A DNA stretch of 64,000 nucleotides from Rhabditophanes sp. KR3021 (lineage: Eukaryota > Nematoda > Chromadorea > Rhabditida > Alloionematidae). The translations under genes and the position numbers were made by a program. The stretch's first letter is position 1. Each line of letters starts with the position of its first letter. The notes beneath the pieces were generated by a model. It was given only the letters and a program-made list of their open reading frames with translations. It had not been told where the DNA came from and did no database searches. Location: positions 3,968,001 through 4,032,000 of the forward strand of contig CAUJLY010000006.1 in NCBI GenBank assembly GCA_963281155.1, written 5' to 3'. Below are positions 59,801-64,000 of the stretch, piece after piece.

Positions 59801-62800
59801 AAACAAGGGTGTAATAAGATCAGGTCGAAAACAAAACAGAAATACTGTCCCACTCTCCATTACTTTCGCCGTGTCTATTTTCTTCCGGTGATATCATTAA
59901 ATTAAATTAATAAGTGCCTGTAGTAATGCTTATCCAGCTTTTAATGAAGAATTAGTATTCAAAAATGAACAAAATACCGGCAAAATAATAAAAGTAAAAA
60001 ATAAATTAAACATTTAATGGTAAACGTATTTAGAAAAAAATTTCAGGTTAGTATGTAGAATGATAATTATTTATTAAATTGGAAGAAGAAGCAGTATTAT
60101 TTTTTACTACTCCTTTAACATATTTTTTAAAGTTGACGCCCAGGAAGAAAGGAAAAATAATATACACGTACCACATCATATGCATAATTGTTTGCGTTTA
60201 AAAAGGGAAATAACACAACAATATTACCGGCATACATGAGAAAAAATAATTATATTACATGTATATACAGTTCATCCTTCAGGGCAACCAAAATCACTAA
60301 TTTATTTTTACTTGATTTCTTCTGCCAAATTATATTTGTAAATGCACCGACACTTTTTTTGATATGTATTAACCTTTACTGGTATCAAAAAACAGGAGAA
60401 TTGGGGTCGTTAAGTGGTAAAAGTTTAAAAAAATAATATATAAATTAAATAAGTCGAGATATCGTTTAAAAAAAGTAAACTTTGACATTCGAAATTAGAA
60501 CAATATGTAGTAAGGTTTTTTCTTTGTTTGAACCTGCCTTCGTAGCAAAAAGTGAAAGTTTGTTTGATGTTTAAAAATATACCAATATAATTTTTGAAAA
60601 GTATATTTATTTAAATGGTGTGGCATCAACCGCCACAATTGGAATATGCCTGTTGTGTAGGCGATAAAACATACCCAAAAATTAATTAACAAATGAAAAA
60701 GGAAAAAACGTAATACTTAAATAGTTGTGCCAATATAGGCATATTAAACAATTGGCACACACAAATTCAAGAAGACAATAGACAAGAGTCTTGAGGATAC
60801 ATTTATATTTCCACAATATATATCTTAAAGTAAACCTACTTACTCACAAAAAAGTTCAACTGCAAAATAAGTATACATATGGATAAGTTTTAGAGATGTT
60901 ATCAACAATGCTATTACTATGTATTTGACTTTAAGAATCTAAAATAAAATTGAGATTCTTTGTTAGTATATGGTAAAATGTCAGGAATAGAGGTGTCTTG
61001 GGAAGTTGCATCATCAAACTTTTATTTCTATATATCTTTAGGCCATCTTTCATTGGGTCTAACTTTTAAGTTATCTGAGTAAAAGAAAGGTTTCTAAATG
61101 GGCAAAGAAATTATTTGAAAATACCACATTCAATACTGCAATATAATCAAATAGAGCCAACTTCATTATTTTTACAATAAAATGTCATTTGTGCTAATCA
61201 CTATAAAGTTTATGAGCGCATATGCGTACTCTTTTTGAATTGTTGCGCGATCTTAGGTTTTGTGGTAAGTAATTTATCGTTAATTCAGGATCTACTCCTA
61301 GTAATTTTGTACCTTTGTCCTGCCAAGTATTCTTTCTTTATTCTCAATTTAAATATATCAAGTATAAATTGTGAGGATGCAATTTTATTTAAATGAGAGA
61401 GTCTTATATAATTAACAACTGTCCTATTGCCTTTCATTTAGGTAAGTATGGGTAATAAAGAAAAAGTACACTTGCCTTAATTAAAAAAATATTTGAAGAC
61501 AAAATCACTTACTCGTGCATAAATGAACATTTATCTTATTGCACCTTTTTTTATTTATTTGTCCCAAATAACAGAACGTGCCTGGGCAAAACTTCATCAT
61601 TCTTGAGTAGCGGATATCTCATTAAAGTGTATGCATCATATCAAAAACCATATGTATAGGAAGATATTTATTTTTGTACGTAAACAAAACAACGCCGAAA
61701 TGCAAACACCAATATAGCTTCTAAATTAGCTTCATTCCTGTATATTTATTTGTCTCTTTTCAATCGCTTTCGTGTGTTCATTTTTAAAAAGAAGATGTGA
61801 ATAAAAATTAACAAAATTTATGAGCCAAACAAAAATTCAAAGATGTGGTCAAGATATATGGGAAACTTTAAGACTCTAGTCACCTCAATATCGCGCAACT
61901 AAAATATATTGATATACATATTTTTTACTTAATTTAATATCTTCAATCCTGTTCGTCTGACCTTTATTAAATAACAGGGACAAACTTTTTTTGGCTTACT
62001 AAGTAGAAAGAATTGTTGCCGTCGCGGTATGAAAATAGCAAAAGAGAGGTAATTAAATAGTTTGAAGAAACAAAGATACAATATTTTCTAAATTTAACAT
62101 GGCCACAAAATAGATAATAACGTAGATGGTCTGTAGGCAAATTAGAAAAGAATAGTATAATAAAATGAATATGCATGCATATATTGGGCGAGGGGATTGG
62201 TCCGAATAGCAAAAGAATAAATAGCCAAGGGCGGACCAGCTGAGTCAAACTTTTGATCTAATGTTATTTTTTGATGGCAAAGAAAACCTTCTTCATAACA
62301 AAAATAGTTGCAAGTTAATAAAGATGAATGCAAGTTTAGGTTTGGGTTATGTCTGTTTGAATAATTGTGTTACTGTTTTGGGAGTTAAAACAGACGTCTG
62401 CCTAGATATAGCACTACCATACATTATAATACAGGTAAAGAATACCCAAAAAAGAGTGACGTAAAGCTTTAATTAGGCTCTGTTTAGCACCTTCACATGT
62501 ACCTCAATTAATTTTCTGTTTCTCATACATTTAACCTTTTGCCATGTATGTGAGGATCGAGAATGAAGTGGTTTGGTGCAATAAACCTTTTTTGAACCTT
62601 ACAACACCAGAAGCCACTTGAATAAGAAACAAAGGATTGAAGGGTTACCCATGAGATAAACGAACAATTAAAGAAAGGATTAGTTAATTTTTAGTTGGCA
62701 CATGTTGTAATCAGACCGATGCAGGTCAAGAGTATCCGTTTTGTTCGTGTAAATTAATTTGATTACTAAGAGTGTGTATATTGTGTTGTGTGTATATCGG

Positions 62801-64000
62801 TTGTGATTCAAGAACAAACATGTGTTCTGGCATATAAATTAACCATTTAGAAAGTCCTTACAATCATTCGGCAGGACCATTGCCCATTATTTTTATATCA
62901 TCATCAATCACAACTAAACAACATTGAATGAGACAACAATCAACTAAACCTGATTGGTCATCAAAGTTTCACCTGACATTTATGACTAAAAAAGTTAACT
63001 GAATTTTATAATATTGGAGACAGATGGCTAATATATGCTAAATGTAACAAGTCGCTCAACTCACTTTTTATGACCATAACAAACCGGTGCCACACGCCGT
63101 TTTAATCTGATTAACAAAAGTAAATTTAATTGGTAGCTCTGATTGCGGTAACTTTAAAGAAAAGAGATATGTGTACAGTTGGTGGAAATAAGACTGTCAC
63201 CTCACACCTACCATCAAAGCCAACCGCTAACTCCTTGCCCTTTTTACTACATCTTGTCTTATCCTCCTTAATGCGATTATAATAACAGCTTGCATGGACC
63301 AACTTTTACTTTTTCCTTATAACTTATTGTTTCAGGGTGTCTTGTTCGTACTTGCCTTAACCGTGTCTTCGGCAATCGTGTCCTATCTATATAAGCAATA
63401 TGGTAATCTATGCAAACACTTTTAACAGTCCGTCTTTTGTTTTGAAGAACGGGTCCACAAAAGTGGGGTGTATATATATGTGTAAGGCGTCGGGTAGGTT
63501 TTAAGGCTGTCACAAGGTTTAAGAATGTTGAGTGGCTTATTGAGAGTAAGCTTCCCTTTGCCGGTTATCTTAAATTAGAGGTTCCCGTAAGTTTCAAGTA
63601 TGGCACATCTTCTATCTCTTTTCAATTCAAAGAATGAATGATATAAATTTGGGATTATCGTGGCATGTGTTCGGCTACCATCTTTAGTACAATATCTAAT
63701 TTATAAATATAGATATATTCTGATTGACAAACATCTTTAATAGGGACCCAAAGTTTATTCAACAATATAAACAAATAATTTTAAACTTGTTTATTATCAA
63801 TAGGCAAAAAAGTTATTATAAAATTAATTACCCTTTCAAAGGCATAGACTTCTAATCAAGCATCACAAAATATTGAAGTTATGGAAGTACTATATAGTAT
63901 ATATACATTTAATTTTTACATATGATTAAATTGAAGTTAAAGACCAATGGAACGTAGAATATTAAATGAGCCAACCAACTTTTTTCTTCTTTTTTGTTGA
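56897..64000. other. 7-kb upstream region of zag-1, no supported gene
   Basis: No conserved coding pattern was found on either strand. A 131-codon reverse frame at 56977-57372 is a weak candidate for an extra exon. Less AT-rich blocks occur near 57050-57350, 57590-57800, 58580-58940 and 63180-63560, and a TTCG-loop hairpin at 57649-57677. Such islands in AT-rich DNA upstream of a developmental regulator are candidates for enhancers or 5' UTR exons. Confidence 0.5.
57649..57677. repeat. 12-bp stem-loop with TTCG loop upstream of zag-1
   Basis: ATTTACTTT (57653-57661) pairs exactly with AAAGTAAAT (57666-57674) around a TTCG loop; the stem extends by TGC/GCA across a one-base bulge at 57652. 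UUCG loops are unusually stable in RNA. It lies about 750 bp upstream of the zag-1 start codon on the template side. Confidence 0.5.

Noticed and set aside
63277..63513. 78-codon reverse frame rich in Arg and Thr
   Set aside because: No homology pattern or splice context; probably non-coding DNA of lower AT content.
1..64000. tRNA, rRNA, spliced-leader RNA, CRISPR arrays, insertion sequences and common microRNAs
   Set aside because: I looked for T-loop motifs, the SL1 exon, spaced repeats and a few conserved microRNA seeds and found no convincing case; the window is eukaryotic, so CRISPR and bacterial elements are not expected.

Overview
The window is a piece of a nematode nuclear genome. 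Coding DNA is broken by short GT-AG introns (mostly about 37-130 bp), most start codons lie a few bases after a TTTCAG/TTTTAG-type acceptor (the usual sign of spliced-leader trans-splicing), and the non-coding DNA is strongly AT-rich. The gene set is typical of nematodes: daf-18/PTEN, zag-1/ZEB, dim-1, a glb-33-type globin receptor, PAN-domain secreted proteins and lineage-specific F-box-like fragments. The base composition and rapidly decaying orphan genes would fit a clade IV worm such as Strongyloididae or relatives, but the species cannot be fixed from sequence alone. All models below were built by hand from reading frames, splice signals and family patterns; none was tested by a search.

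Layout. 0-4 kb: 3' end of a sphingomyelin-synthase-like gene (+), then an ELOVL3/6-type fatty-acid elongase (+). 4-10 kb: gene-empty DNA with decayed fragments. 10-14.3 kb: PTEN/daf-18 (+), then a MIF-like tautomerase (+). 15.4-16.8 kb: an unrecognised secreted protein (-). 18.4-19.8 kb: a head-to-head pair, RNASEK (-) and V-ATPase subunit e (+), two small membrane proteins of the same proton pump. 20.9-22.7 kb: an orphan LRR/F-box-like protein (+), with relics on both sides. 26.2-28.6 kb: a seven-TM receptor whose cytoplasmic tail is a globin (+). 28.7-32.7 kb: two tandem PAN/Apple secreted paralogues (-). 32.8-37.5 kb: long non-coding stretch ahead of the muscle Ig protein DIM-1 (+, 37.5-38.5). 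38.9-39.8 kb: cysteine-rich secreted protein (-). 41.6-45.4 kb: PDZD8 lipid-transfer protein (+). 45.9-47.0 kb: a frame-broken coiled-coil orphan (+). 47.3-48.6 kb: a beta-lactamase-fold hydrolase (-). 50.4-56.9 kb: zag-1/ZEB zinc-finger homeodomain factor (-), followed by about 7 kb of upstream DNA with no supported gene.

Functional themes: membrane lipid metabolism and transfer (SMS, ELO, PDZD8, and PTEN as a PIP3 phosphatase), V-ATPase assembly, nervous-system genes (zag-1, glb-33) and secreted or cuticle-facing proteins. Except for the two V-ATPase subunits and the PAN pair, neighbouring genes show no obvious shared pathway. The most unusual items are the GPCR-globin chimera, the divergent Vo e / RNASEK pair, a stop-free 39-bp intron inside the PTEN phosphatase domain, the TSP1-tailed PAN paralogue, and the broken coiled-coil orphan.
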